NCBI GenBank assembly: GCA_947486675.1
Contig: CANKUF010000021.1
Span: 1-8,734, forward strand
Direction of reading: 5' to 3'
Source: Acidimicrobiaceae bacterium
GTDB lineage: Bacteria > Actinomycetota > Acidimicrobiia > Acidimicrobiales > Ilumatobacteraceae
DNA: 8,734 nt
Below the pieces are notes generated by a model. It was not told the origin of the DNA. It made no database searches and worked only from the letters and a program-made list of their open reading frames with translations. Positions 1-7,673 of the stretch are shown one piece after another (the first letter of the stretch is position 1; each line of letters starts with the position of its first letter). Position numbers and translations under genes: made by a program.

Positions 1-2
1 TG

Positions 3-1751
3 GCCCATATCGACCATGGTAAGTCGACCCTCTCCGACCGCATTTTGGAGATCACCGGGGCGGTCCAATCGCGCGACATGCGTGCTCAGTATTTAGACAG
101 TATGGATCTTGAGCGTGAGCGGGGAATCACCATCAAGGCGCAAAACGTTCGCGTGCCTTGGAAGGACAATTGGTTGCATCTCATTGACACGCCGGGCCAC
201 GTGGACTTTGGTTACGAAGTCAGTCGCTCACTTGCTGCATGCGAGGGAGTGGTGTTGGTAGTGGATGCGGCGCAAGGAATTGAAGCACAAACACTTGCTA
301 ACTGTTACCTGGCGCTTGAAAACAATTTAGAAATTGTTGCGGTACTGAACAAGATCGACTTGCCAGCAGCAGACCCCGATCGTTACGCAATGGAAATCGA
401 AAAGGTGTTGGGTATTCCTGCCGAAGATATTTTGCGTATTTCTGCAAAAACTGGTGCGGGTGTTCCTGATTTGTTGGATGCAATCGTGGAACGCATTCCT
501 GCACCAAAGGGTGACATCAACGCGCCACTGCAAGCGCTTATTTTTGACTCCCAGTACGACACATATCGCGGAGTGGTGTCAAGCGTTCGCGTCATGAATG
601 GTCGCATGAATGGCGGCAGCAAGTTGCTGTTCATGCAAACGAAAGCAACTCATGAAGTGTTGGAAATTGGCGCTCGCATGCCAGTGCCAACTCCGGTTGC
701 CGAACTTGGACCAGGCGAAGTGGGTTATCTCATTGCCGGAATTAAAGATGTTGGTGAAGCACGAAGCGGTGAAACCGTAACGACATTTCTTGACCCGGCA
801 ACGGAAGCTTTGGACGGTTACCTCGATCCGAAACCAATGGTGTTTTGCGGACTCTTTCCGATTGATGGTGACGACTTCGAGAACCTGCGTGAAAGTTTGC
901 AGCGCTTGAAGTTGAATGACGCATCTATTACGTACGAACCAGAATCATCCGGCGCGCTTGGGTTTGGATTCCGAATCGGATTCCTTGGTCTTTTGCACAT
1001 GGAAATTGTGAAAGAGCGACTTGAGCGCGAATTCAATCTTGCACTCATTGCTACTGCTCCTTCAGTTGAATACATGGTGCATAGAACAGACGGTCAGGTG
1101 TTGAAGGTAGACAATCCTGCCGACTTGCCGCTTCCGAACTACATCGCCTCAATTGAAGAGCCGTTTTTCCGAGTCAGCATTATTACGCCAAAGGAATACA
1201 CCGGTTCGCTCATGGAGTTGTGTCAAGAGCGCCGCGGTGAATTGATCAAGCTGGAGTACCTGTCTCCAGAGCGCGTGGACATGCAGTACTCGATGCCGCT
1301 TGCCGAAGTGGTGGTTGACTTCTTCGATCAATTGAAGAGTCGTTCGCAGGGTTATGCCAGCTTGGATTACGAACTTTCTGGCTATCGCCCAAGCGATCTC
1401 GTGCGCGTAGACATTTTGCTGAATGCGTTGCCAGCAGATGCGTTCAGCACCATTGTGCACCGCGACAAGGCCTACAACTATGGCAACCGCATGTGTGGAA
1501 AGTTACGCGAGCTCATTCCACGGCAAATGTTTGATGTGCCAATTCAGGCTGCAATTGGTGGACGCATTATTGCCCGCGAGACGGTGAAAGCAAGGCGTAA
1601 GGACGTGCTTGCAAAGTGTTACGGCGGTGACATTTCACGTAAGCGCAAATTGCTTGAAAAGCAAAAAGAGGGAAAGAAAAAGATGAAGTCAATTGGTCGC
1701 GTGGAAGTGCCGGGCGACGTATTCATCTCGGCGCTCAAACTCGATGACTGA
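3..1751 (+). CDS. lepA: Elongation factor 4 (LepA), ribosome-associated GTPase, 5'-truncated
   Basis: LepA/EF4 is a translational GTPase that acts on the 70S ribosome; in the family it is linked to back-translocation, ribosome assembly and initiation under stress. The reading frame is already open at the window edge, so only about the first 10-20 residues are missing; 582 residues are visible against about 600 usual. Counting from the first visible residue, the GTPase motifs are all present: G1 AHIDHGKS (1-8), switch I RGITI (40-44), G3 DTPGH with the catalytic His at 66, G4 NKID (116-119) and G5 SAKTG (147-151). The LepA-specific C-terminal domain is clear at about 540-582, starting [10 protein letters not shown] and rich in lysine, which separates it from EF-G and TypA. 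The TTG at 45 is internal to the G domain and is not the start. Its stop overlaps the start of the MFS gene by 8 bases. No missing residues or frameshifts are seen. Confidence 0.97.
   Translation, partial: AHIDHGKSTLSDRILEITGAVQSRDMRAQYLDSMDLERERGITIKAQNVRVPWKDNWLHLIDTPGHVDFGYEVSRSLAACEGVVLVVDAAQGIEAQTLANCYLALENNLEIVAVLNKIDLPAADPDRYAMEIEKVLGIPAEDILRISAKTGAGVPDLLDAIVERIPAPKGDINAPLQALIFDSQYDTYRGVVSSVRVMNGRMNGGSKLLFMQTKATHEVLEIGARMPVPTPVAELGPGEVGYLIAGIKDVGEARSGETVTTFLDPATEALDGYLDPKPMVFCGLFPIDGDDFENLRESLQRLKLNDASITYEPESSGALGFGFRIGFLGLLHMEIVKERLEREFNLALIATAPSVEYMVHRTDGQVLKVDNPADLPLPNYIASIEEPFFRVSIITPKEYTGSLMELCQERRGELIKLEYLSPERVDMQYSMPLAEVVVDFFDQLKSRSQGYASLDYELSGYRPSDLVRVDILLNALPADAFSTIVHRDKAYNYGNRMCGKLRELIPRQMFDVPIQAAIGGRIIARETVKARRKDVLAKCYGGDISRKRKLLEKQKEGKKKMKSIGRVEVPGDVFISALKLDD
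1744..1751 (+). promoter_or_regulatory. lepA/MFS stop-start overlap (translational coupling)
   Basis: ATGACTGA holds the MFS start codon and the lepA stop codon in different frames. No Shine-Dalgarno precedes it, so MFS translation probably depends on ribosomes finishing lepA. The MFS/phr junction at 2963-2970 (ATGCCTAA) has exactly the same 8-base geometry. Confidence 0.6.
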
Positions 1752-2970
1752 TTTAAGTCAGGCAAAGCACGGAGGGATGTTCCGTTCGTTGAGCAATCGG
1801 AATGCTCGCTTGTTTTTCGCTGGGCTGATGTTTTCGAACATTGGTTCGTGGTTGCAACTCACGGCAACGTCGTTTTTGCTGTATCGGTTGACGGGCAATT
1901 CGGTTGACCTAGGAATCAATGCTGCTCTTCAGTTTTTGCCGATGCTGGTGTTTGGCGCATGGGCGGGTGCGCTTGCCGACAGATTTGACCGCCGTCGCAC
2001 GACGATTGTCACGCAATCACTGATGGCGCTGCAAGCAATTGTGCTCGGCGTGTGTGATGTTGCCGGCGTCATCAATGTGGAGTTGGTGTTTGTCTTGACG
2101 GGAGTCCTTGGGTTGGTCGGCGCAATTGACAATCCATCGCGCCGCGGGTTGGTAACAGAGTTGGTGCCGCCGCACGAAATTGGTAACGCAATGTCGTTGA
2201 ACACTGCAGTGATGACCGGTTCTCGAATTTTCGGTCCTGCACTTGCGGCGTCTCTGGTGGGCCCATTGGGCACGGGTTGGCTATTCATCATTAACGGAAT
2301 GTCGTATGTCTTCATGTTGTACGGGGTAGTTGGTCTTCGTAAGTCTGAAATGTTCACTCCCGAACCTCGGCCTGCAGGTGGCACGCCAGTGCGTGATGGA
2401 ATACGTTTCGTGCGCACCCACCACCGTTTGTTTCCATTGTTCATTGTGTTTTCGTTGGTCAGCACATTTGCGTTTAACTACGGCGTTTCCCTCCCGAAGC
2501 TTTCCGACATTCAATGGGGTAATGCCGAATACTTCGGATGGGTCCTGGCGGTAACCAGCATCGGCAGTTTGATTGGCGCCTTAGCGACAGCACGTTTGCA
2601 CTTGACTACGTATAGCTGGGTTGCAGGTGCGGCATTGATGCTTGGAGTTGCCAATGTGGGCATGGCCATTGCGCCAAACGTGTGGGTCGCATTCGTGTGG
2701 GCCATACCTTTAGGCGCGGGTGGTGCGGCAATGATCGCGGGAGCAAATTCGATCATCACTCAAGAAGCTCCACCCGATATGCGGGGTCGCATGCTCGCAC
2801 TTACAGCGGTTGCTTTTTTGGGAAGCACGCCAATCGGTGGACCAATCACGGGGTTGGTTGCCGACTACGTGAGCGTGTCATGGTCGTTGGCATATGGCGG
2901 AATTATCACTTTGTTGGCGGCCGCTTACATGTTTGCGTGGATCTGGGTGAAAGATATAGAACATGCCTAA
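1744..2970 (+). CDS. Major facilitator superfamily exporter, EntS/MFS_3-like
   Basis: This is a 408-residue inner-membrane transporter of the major facilitator superfamily, expected to export a small molecule by proton antiport. It is strongly hydrophobic along its length, consistent with about 12 membrane segments. The motif A loop between segments 2 and 3 is visible at residues 71-84 (G...[11 protein letters not shown]). The stretch [13 protein letters not shown] (about 129-141), followed by a GPALA-type helix near 163-167, resembles the EntS-like MFS_3 group of siderophore/macrolide exporters. The substrate cannot be read from sequence. I chose ATG 1744 because it overlaps the lepA stop (ATGACTGA), although no Shine-Dalgarno is seen before it. 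A TTG extension to 1693 lies wholly inside the conserved lepA end and is unlikely. ATG at 1777 (codon 12) is an alternative, but a GGAGG sits only one base before it. The 3' end overlaps the photolyase start by 8 bases. Confidence 0.88.
   Translation: MTDLSQAKHGGMFRSLSNRNARLFFAGLMFSNIGSWLQLTATSFLLYRLTGNSVDLGINAALQFLPMLVFGAWAGALADRFDRRRTTIVTQSLMALQAIVLGVCDVAGVINVELVFVLTGVLGLVGAIDNPSRRGLVTELVPPHEIGNAMSLNTAVMTGSRIFGPALAASLVGPLGTGWLFIINGMSYVFMLYGVVGLRKSEMFTPEPRPAGGTPVRDGIRFVRTHHRLFPLFIVFSLVSTFAFNYGVSLPKLSDIQWGNAEYFGWVLAVTSIGSLIGALATARLHLTTYSWVAGAALMLGVANVGMAIAPNVWVAFVWAIPLGAGGAAMIAGANSIITQEAPPDMRGRMLALTAVAFLGSTPIGGPITGLVADYVSVSWSLAYGGIITLLAAAYMFAWIWVKDIEHA
2963..2970 (+). promoter_or_regulatory. 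MFS/phr stop-start overlap (translational coupling)
   Basis: ATGCCTAA combines the phr start and the MFS stop in different frames. Upstream sequence is A-rich with no clear Shine-Dalgarno, which again points to re-initiation after the preceding gene. Confidence 0.6.
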
Positions 2971-4309
2971 ATCGGTGTTGTGGTTTCGAAGAGATCTGCG
3001 ACTTGCAGACAACGAAGCACTCTGCGCGGCTGCCGCAGTTGGGGATGTAGTTCCCTTATTCGTGCTTGACCCGCGATTTCTTGCAACCTCGGGTGCGCCG
3101 CGACTTGCGTTTTTGTTCCGTAACTTGCGTGCGCTGAATGACTCAATGGGTGGTGCGCTCGTTGTGCGCACGGGCAACCCTGAAGAAATTGTCGCCCAAG
3201 TGTGTCGTGAGTCGGGTGCAGAGCGCGTGGTGTGTGCGAAAGACTTTGCGCCGTATGGCATGCAACGTGATGCATTAGTTGCGGCATCGTTGGAAAAAGA
3301 TGGCGTCAACTTTCAACAAGTTGGCTCACCGTATGCAGTTGAACCAGGAGTAGTTCGCAAAGGCGATGGAACTCCGTACGCGGTGTTCACTCCGTTTTCA
3401 AAAATTTGGATGCAACATGGCTGGCCTGCGCCATTTGCCAAACCATCAGTTACATGGAGTGGTGCTCCAGAAATTGCGAGTGAAGCAATTCCGCAAGACC
3501 CACCGTGTGCTGCAAATTTGCCCGAAGCCGGAGAAGACGCGGCTTGGAAAATGTGGGAACACTTCCGCGACACGGCACTTGATCGCTACAACGAAACTCG
3601 AAACAATCCAGATATTGCGGGCACAAGTATGTTGTCGCCGTACTTACGTTTCGGGGTAATTCACTCTCGTTCACTACTCGCTGAATTAAATGAAACCAAA
3701 GCGCATGCAGTGTTTCGCAGCGAACTTGGATGGCGAGAGTTTTATGCCGACGTGCTGTTTCATCAACCACGAACGGTTCGCGAAAATTTGCAGCGCAAGA
3801 TGGACACCATTGTGGTTGACACGGACGAACGTGCTCAACAACGATTTGCATTGTGGTGCGAAGGCAAGACCGGTTATCCAATTGTGGATGCGGGAATGAA
3901 GCAATTACTGGCAACTGGTTGGATGCACAATCGCGTGCGCATGATCGTTGCCAGCTTCTTGGTGAAAGATTTGCATTTGCCGTGGCAGTGGGGCGCAAAG
4001 TATTTCATGAAGCACCTGGTGGATGGTGATATCGCGTCCAATCAACATGGTTGGCAATGGACAGCAGGAACGGGCACCGATGCGTCGCCGTACTTTCGCA
4101 TTTTCAATCCAATCTCCCAAGGCGAAAAGTTCGATCCAGACGGAACATATGTGCGTGCATGGATACCCGAGCTTGCAGAAGCGCCAAACGATGTGGTGCA
4201 TGCCCCATGGCTTGCGGGTCTGTTGAACCCGTATCTTGCGCCAATCGTGGACCACGCTGAGGAGCGACAGGAATCGCTCATTCGCTATAAGCAGTTATCG
4301 GTATCCTGA
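2963..4309 (+). CDS. phr: Class I CPD photolyase (deoxyribodipyrimidine photo-lyase)
   Basis: The 448-residue enzyme uses blue light and FAD to split cyclobutane pyrimidine dimers in DNA. The N-terminal antenna domain opens with WFRRDLRLADN (7-17). The FAD domain carries ELGWREF (254-260), TGYPIVDAGM (303-312), TGWMHNR (318-324) and the block from DGD (354-356) to YFRIFNP (377-383). Aligned from memory to E. coli PhrB, the electron-transfer Trp triad is complete (W320, W341, W364 for W306, W359, W382). The flavin N5-facing residue is Asn360 (N378), and the lesion-contact pair is E254/W257 (E274/W277). Asn rather than Asp at the flavin position and the intact triad favour a repair photolyase over a cryptochrome. 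The antenna cofactor (MTHF or 8-HDF) cannot be decided; 8-HDF is plausible because actinobacteria commonly make F420. It starts inside the MFS stop region (ATGCCTAA), and its stop codon lies in a hairpin covering the hrcA ribosome-binding site. Confidence 0.95.
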   Translation: MPKSVLWFRRDLRLADNEALCAAAAVGDVVPLFVLDPRFLATSGAPRLAFLFRNLRALNDSMGGALVVRTGNPEEIVAQVCRESGAERVVCAKDFAPYGMQRDALVAASLEKDGVNFQQVGSPYAVEPGVVRKGDGTPYAVFTPFSKIWMQHGWPAPFAKPSVTWSGAPEIASEAIPQDPPCAANLPEAGEDAAWKMWEHFRDTALDRYNETRNNPDIAGTSMLSPYLRFGVIHSRSLLAELNETKAHAVFRSELGWREFYADVLFHQPRTVRENLQRKMDTIVVDTDERAQQRFALWCEGKTGYPIVDAGMKQLLATGWMHNRVRMIVASFLVKDLHLPWQWGAKYFMKHLVDGDIASNQHGWQWTAGTGTDASPYFRIFNPISQGEKFDPDGTYVRAWIPELAEAPNDVVHAPWLAGLLNPYLAPIVDHAEERQESLIRYKQLSVS

Positions 4310-4321
4310 GAGGGATCCCGA
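4298..4321 (+). promoter_or_regulatory. Candidate RNA hairpin over the phr stop codon and hrcA ribosome-binding site
   Basis: The strand can fold with arm 4298-4307 (TCGGTATCCT) pairing to arm 4312-4321 (GGGATCCCGA) around a GAGA loop (4308-4311), which fits the GNRA tetraloop pattern. The pairing gives eight Watson-Crick pairs, one U-G wobble closing the loop and a single U-C mismatch. The phr stop codon TGA (4307-4309) sits at the loop, the hrcA Shine-Dalgarno GAGAGGG (4308-4314) lies in the loop and 3' arm, and the hrcA ATG (4323) follows the stem by one base. A ribosome ending phr translation would melt it, so it could enforce coupling. A temperature-sensing role is speculative. It could also be chance; the core GGGATCCC is an 8-base palindrome. 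Confidence 0.4.
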
Positions 4322-4322
4322 C

Positions 4323-5318
4323 ATGCTTGACGACCGCAAAACAGCCATTCTCCGCGCAGTAGTTGAGGAGTACATCGCCACGGCACAGCCGGTTGGTTCA
4401 TCGCATATTGCCGCATCGCATGGGGTGCAGGTTTCTTCGGCAACGGTTCGCAACGACATGGCATTCCTCGAACAAGAGGGTTACCTTGCTCAGCCGCACA
4501 CCTCTGCAGGTCGTATTCCTACAGATAAGGGATACCGATTTTTTGTTGACCACCTCACGCCGAACGGAAAGCTTGGCGCTGCAGATCAAATGAAAGTGGG
4601 CGAGTTCTTCGATACGGCAACAGGCCGACTTGAAGAAACGTTGCAGCGCACCAGCACCTTGCTTGCTCAAATGACCAACTATGCAGCGGTAGTGCTTGGT
4701 CCGAAGAAAGAAGTTGCCGTTGTTCGCTCTGTGCAACTAGTTGGTTTGTCCGCGCATCTAGCAACCGCGGTAGTGGTGTTGTCCAACGGTGCAGTTGAAA
4801 GCGAACCAATTGAACTTGCGTCCACAATTTCGGAAGACGAAATGCAACGCACCACGGCGCATCTTTCTCGGTTGATGGTGGGTAAAGCACTTGGCGACAT
4901 GGTGGTTACAGCAGCAACTGGTGACGTGACGATTGATGCTTTGGCAATGCAGGTGCTTGCTGCAATGAGTGGCCGACGAACCGATGAGTCGGTATTCGTG
5001 GGTGGAGCCTCTGCGATGGCTGAAGCATTCGATGCAGTAGAAATTGTTCGATCGGTATTGCACACGCTTGAGCAACAATTTGTCATGGTGTCGCTCGTAC
5101 GTGACATGTTGAACCGTGGATTGTCGGTGGCAATTGGCGCAGAGCATGGTGTCGAACCTCTTGTCGCATGTTCAGTGGTGCTTGCACCGGTGATTGCCGA
5201 TGGAACCACGCTGGGAACTGTTGGCATACTTGGGCCAACACGCATGAATTACCCACAAGCGTTAGCAACTGTAGAAGTGGTGAGCGATCGACTCGGTCGC
5301 AGGCTTGCGGATAGCTGA
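4323..5318 (+). CDS. hrcA: Heat-inducible transcription repressor HrcA
   Basis: HrcA is the cytoplasmic repressor that binds CIRCE operators and switches off groESL-type chaperone genes; GroEL is the usual cofactor that keeps it active. The product is 331 residues, close to the usual 340. The N-terminal winged-helix DNA-binding domain is recognisable from the start MLDDRKTAILRAVVEEYI, the recognition region SSATVRNDM (38-46) and the family signature PHTSAGRIPT (58-67). The C-terminal GAF-like domain ends with GPTRMNYP (304-311), also typical. ATG 4323 is chosen because the family sequence starts there and GAGG (4310-4313) lies 9 bases upstream; extension to 4236 would run inside phr. It follows phr by 13 bases and precedes dnaJ by 8. 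I found no CIRCE-like TTAGCACTC/GAGTGCTAA repeat in the window, so the targets are probably elsewhere. Confidence 0.96.
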   Translation: MLDDRKTAILRAVVEEYIATAQPVGSSHIAASHGVQVSSATVRNDMAFLEQEGYLAQPHTSAGRIPTDKGYRFFVDHLTPNGKLGAADQMKVGEFFDTATGRLEETLQRTSTLLAQMTNYAAVVLGPKKEVAVVRSVQLVGLSAHLATAVVVLSNGAVESEPIELASTISEDEMQRTTAHLSRLMVGKALGDMVVTAATGDVTIDALAMQVLAAMSGRRTDESVFVGGASAMAEAFDAVEIVRSVLHTLEQQFVMVSLVRDMLNRGLSVAIGAEHGVEPLVACSVVLAPVIADGTTLGTVGILGPTRMNYPQALATVEVVSDRLGRRLADS

Positions 5319-5320
5319 GG
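5317..5320 (+). promoter_or_regulatory. Shine-Dalgarno of dnaJ
   Basis: GAGG overlaps the hrcA stop codon (TGA 5316-5318) and lies 6 bases before the dnaJ ATG at 5327, which supports that start and close coupling of the two genes. Confidence 0.6.
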
Positions 5321-5326
5321 CGAGCG

Positions 5327-6463
5327 ATGGCTGAAGATTTTTACTCACTACTTGGGGTGTCGCGGGGAGCAAACGCAGACGAATTAAAGAAGGCATACCG
5401 CAAGCGCGCGCGTGAACTGCACCCAGATGCAAACCCTGGAAACGCAGAAGCAGAAGCAAAGTTCAAAGAAGTGTCACGTGCATACGAAGTTCTTTCTGAC
5501 CCAGACAAGAAAGCTCGTTACGACCAATTTGGCGAAGCAGGAGTTGGTGGATCTGGTGGCGGCGGAGATCCGTTTGGTGGAGCAGGTGGTTTCGGCGACA
5601 TTTTTGAAGCGTTCTTTGGCGGTGCATCGCCATTTGGTGGCGGTCAGCGCGGTCCAAGTGGTCCTCCGCGCGGCCAAGACATCGAAACAGTTGCAGACAT
5701 TGCATTTGAAGAAGCTGTGTTCGGGTGTCAGACAACAGTGAAAGCACGTACTGCGGTTCGCTGCGACGACTGTGCAGGTTCAGGCGCTAAGGCTGGAACA
5801 TCACCAACAACGTGCAGCGAATGCAACGGTGCAGGCCAAGTGCGACGAGTTCGTCAAAGCATGCTTGGTCAAATGGTCACAGCCCAAGCGTGTAGTCGTT
5901 GCAGCGGCACCGGTCAGAGTGTTGCCTCGCCGTGTGCTCCGTGCAAGGGCGAAGGTCGCGTGATCAAAGAAGTTTCGTACCCAATTGAAGTTCCCGCTGG
6001 TATCGATACTGGTCAAACACTTCGATTGACGGGCAGAGGAGCGGTAGGGCAACGGGGTGGAAGTGCGGGCGATCTGTTTGTACACATGCGCGTAGCCGAT
6101 CACGACATGTATCAACGTGAAGACGACGACTTGGTAACCGACATTGAAGTGTCTATTGCGCAAGCAGCACTTGGATCAACAATTCAATTGCCAACGCTTG
6201 ATGGCGATGAAGTGTTGGATGTTCCATCGGGAACTCAACACGGCCGAGAGTTCGTCTTAAAAGGTCGTGGAGTTCCCCGACTGTCGCAAGGTGGGCGCTC
6301 ACGAGGACGCGGCGATTTGCGAGCACGAATCGTTGTTGCTGTACCCACAAAACTCAGCGATGCCGAACGCGAGTTGTTGCGCAAGTTTGCGGAGAGCCGT
6401 GGTGAACAGGTTTCCACTCATGAGGGCGGACTCAAGTCAAAGATAAAGTCAGCATTTTCATGA
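5327..6463 (+). CDS. dnaJ: Chaperone DnaJ (Hsp40, type I; actinobacterial DnaJ2-like)
   Basis: DnaJ is the co-chaperone that delivers unfolded proteins to DnaK and stimulates its ATPase. The 378-residue product has the full type I layout. The J domain covers about 1-70, with the essential HPD at 32-34. A Gly/Phe-rich linker covers about 71-117. The zinc-binding domain has all four CxxCxGxG repeats (146-153, 163-170, 189-196, 203-210). The C-terminal substrate-binding domains follow from about 214, including GRGVPRLS (313-320). No key residue is missing. Actinobacteria commonly carry two dnaJ genes, one with dnaK-grpE and one beside hrcA; this position fits the second. No dnaK or grpE lies in the window. 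It starts 8 bases after hrcA, with GAGG 6 bases upstream, and overlaps rsmE by 4 bases (ATGA), so it is probably co-expressed with both. Confidence 0.97.
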   Translation: MAEDFYSLLGVSRGANADELKKAYRKRARELHPDANPGNAEAEAKFKEVSRAYEVLSDPDKKARYDQFGEAGVGGSGGGGDPFGGAGGFGDIFEAFFGGASPFGGGQRGPSGPPRGQDIETVADIAFEEAVFGCQTTVKARTAVRCDDCAGSGAKAGTSPTTCSECNGAGQVRRVRQSMLGQMVTAQACSRCSGTGQSVASPCAPCKGEGRVIKEVSYPIEVPAGIDTGQTLRLTGRGAVGQRGGSAGDLFVHMRVADHDMYQREDDDLVTDIEVSIAQAALGSTIQLPTLDGDEVLDVPSGTQHGREFVLKGRGVPRLSQGGRSRGRGDLRARIVVAVPTKLSDAERELLRKFAESRGEQVSTHEGGLKSKIKSAFS

Positions 6464-7149
6464 TCGACATGTTGCGCAAATCTGCTGCACATGTGTTTAT
6501 TCGTTCGCTGGCATCTCCTGAACTTGAAAAGGAAGATGCACACCATTTGTTGAAGGTTCTGCGTGTCACCGAGCACGACATCGTGACCGTCAGCGATGGC
6601 CGAGGCAGTTGGATTACGGCAAAGTTGGATAGAAATGGTGAGATTCACCCACTGAGCGAAATATTTGAAACCGCTCCTCGGAAGCACATGCTCTCTGTTG
6701 CTTTCGCACCCGTGAAGGGTGAAAAGCCGGAAGTGATTGTGCAGAAACTCACCGAGTTGGGAATTGATGAAATCATTCCTCTCGCGCCTACACGTCGTTC
6801 TGTTGTGAAGTGGGATGATGCGCGTGCCGCAAAGAACGAAGAACGTCTGCGCAAAATTGCTCGTGAGGCAGCCATGCAGAGTCGCAGGACCTGGCTTCCA
6901 TCCATTCACTCAATTACTGCATTGGCTGATGTTTTGGCCATGCCTGGTTGCGCAATTGCCGAACCCGGTGGATGTGAAATCACTCGCGATCACCACATCG
7001 TGGTCATTGGCCCAGAGGGTGGGTTCGCACCAGAAGAGCTGACGACTCAAGTGCCTACTGTTTCGCTTGGGGAATCCATCTTGAGAGCAGAAACTGCTGC
7101 AATAGTTGCTGGTGCGCTCATGGTGAGGGCAGGCAGGGAGTCGCAATGA
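6460..7149 (+). CDS. rsmE: 16S rRNA (uracil-1498-N3)-methyltransferase RsmE
   Basis: RsmE methylates N3 of U1498 in 16S rRNA, in the decoding region of the 30S subunit, using S-adenosylmethionine. The 229-residue product matches the usual 230-250. It has an N-terminal PUA-like RNA-binding part with HHLLKVLR (28-35), and a SPOUT (alpha/beta-knot) catalytic domain. That domain carries KLTELGIDEIIPL (96-108), the conserved AREAAMQSRR region (134-143), the SAM loop IGPEGGF (183-189), and the knot segment LGESILRAETAA (203-214), where the family usually reads LG-x-RILRxETA. The start ATG 6460 overlaps the dnaJ stop as ATGA; no strong Shine-Dalgarno is seen, so coupling to dnaJ is likely. An alternative ATG is three codons further on (6469). 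Linkage of rsmE to dnaJ is common in many bacteria. Its own stop overlaps the start of the bldD-like gene by 4 bases. Confidence 0.95.
   Translation: MIDMLRKSAAHVFIRSLASPELEKEDAHHLLKVLRVTEHDIVTVSDGRGSWITAKLDRNGEIHPLSEIFETAPRKHMLSVAFAPVKGEKPEVIVQKLTELGIDEIIPLAPTRRSVVKWDDARAAKNEERLRKIAREAAMQSRRTWLPSIHSITALADVLAMPGCAIAEPGGCEITRDHHIVVIGPEGGFAPEELTTQVPTVSLGESILRAETAAIVAGALMVRAGRESQ
7135..7140 (+). promoter_or_regulatory. Shine-Dalgarno of the bldD-like gene
   Basis: AGGGAG lies inside the 3' end of rsmE, 5 bases before ATG 7146. It supports that start and suggests the regulator can recruit ribosomes itself as well as through the 4-base overlap. Confidence 0.6.
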
Positions 7150-7667
7150 GTGCATCGGAAAATGACTCACTCGATGAACTCAGCTATGCGCGTTTAGTCG
7201 GCGAACGACTTCGTCAAATTCGCCAACAGAAGAAATTGTCGCTCAGCGAGGTTGAAAGCGCAACCAATCAAGAGTTCAAAGCTTCGGTGATGGGCGCATA
7301 TGAGCGTGGTGAACGAATGATTTCGGTGCCGCGACTGGAGCGCCTTGCCAACTTTTATGGTGTAACGGTTGATCAGTTGCTTCCACGAGACAAGCAACGC
7401 GAAGGTGATACTCAAAGCCAAAGTGCTGCACCGACAAAGTTGCGCATTGACGTGGCGAAGCTTTCATTGCGCGATGGCAAAGAGTTCAAGATGCTGGAAC
7501 GCCTGTTGCGCATGATTCAGGTGCAGCGCCAGGACTTCAATGGCAAAGTGATTACCGTTCGCGCTCACGACACCAGAGCGATTGCGGTCATGTTGGATGT
7601 TGCGGTAGACGACGTTGGCGCGAAACTTGCCGAACTTGATCTGCTCTTCGTGCCGCCTACTGCGTAA
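7146..7667 (+). CDS. bldD: BldD-family transcription regulator (XRE HTH plus c-di-GMP-binding C-terminal domain)
   Basis: In Streptomyces, BldD is a master repressor of development that dimerises on DNA when its C-terminal domain binds tetrameric cyclic-di-GMP. This 173-residue protein has an N-terminal XRE-type helix-turn-helix at about 14-80, with the stretch MGAYERGER (49-57) followed by LANFYGVTVDQLLP (67-80). A polar linker (about 81-98) leads to the C-terminal domain. There R128-x-D130, eight residues, then R139-x-x-D142 reproduces the RxD-X8-RxxD ligand motif exactly, inside RQDFNGKVITVRAHD, which is close to the Streptomyces sequence as I remember it. Compared with Streptomyces BldD it has roughly 10 extra N-terminal residues and a different tail. 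The start is fixed by AGGGAG 5 bases upstream and a 4-base overlap with rsmE. Its own regulon is unknown; orthology rather than paralogy to BldD is inferred from the C-terminal motif. Confidence 0.88.
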   Translation: MSASENDSLDELSYARLVGERLRQIRQQKKLSLSEVESATNQEFKASVMGAYERGERMISVPRLERLANFYGVTVDQLLPRDKQREGDTQSQSAAPTKLRIDVAKLSLRDGKEFKMLERLLRMIQVQRQDFNGKVITVRAHDTRAIAVMLDVAVDDVGAKLAELDLLFVPPTA

Positions 7668-7673
7668 CTGTTG

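Noticed and set aside
1929..2465. Long minus-strand open frame (178 codons) opposite the MFS gene
   Set aside because: Antisense shadow of a well-supported transporter; no motif, no ribosome-binding site case, low-complexity composition.
3455..3469. Perfect inverted repeat TGGAG-TGGTG-CTCCA as a possible terminator
   Set aside because: Only five base pairs, inside the phr coding region, with no following T-run.
3450..3998. Minus-strand open frame (182 codons) opposite phr
   Set aside because: Covers the conserved flavin domain on the other strand and has no recognisable protein features.
4679..5245. Long minus-strand open frame (188 codons) opposite hrcA
   Set aside because: It lies fully antisense to a conserved hrcA; its translation is Ser/Thr/Ala-rich with no recognisable domain, as expected from the codon bias of the real strand.
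5540..5670. Repetitive GGTGG/TTTGGTGG tracts as a DNA repeat
   Set aside because: They encode the Gly/Phe-rich linker normal for DnaJ; no separate repeat element is needed.
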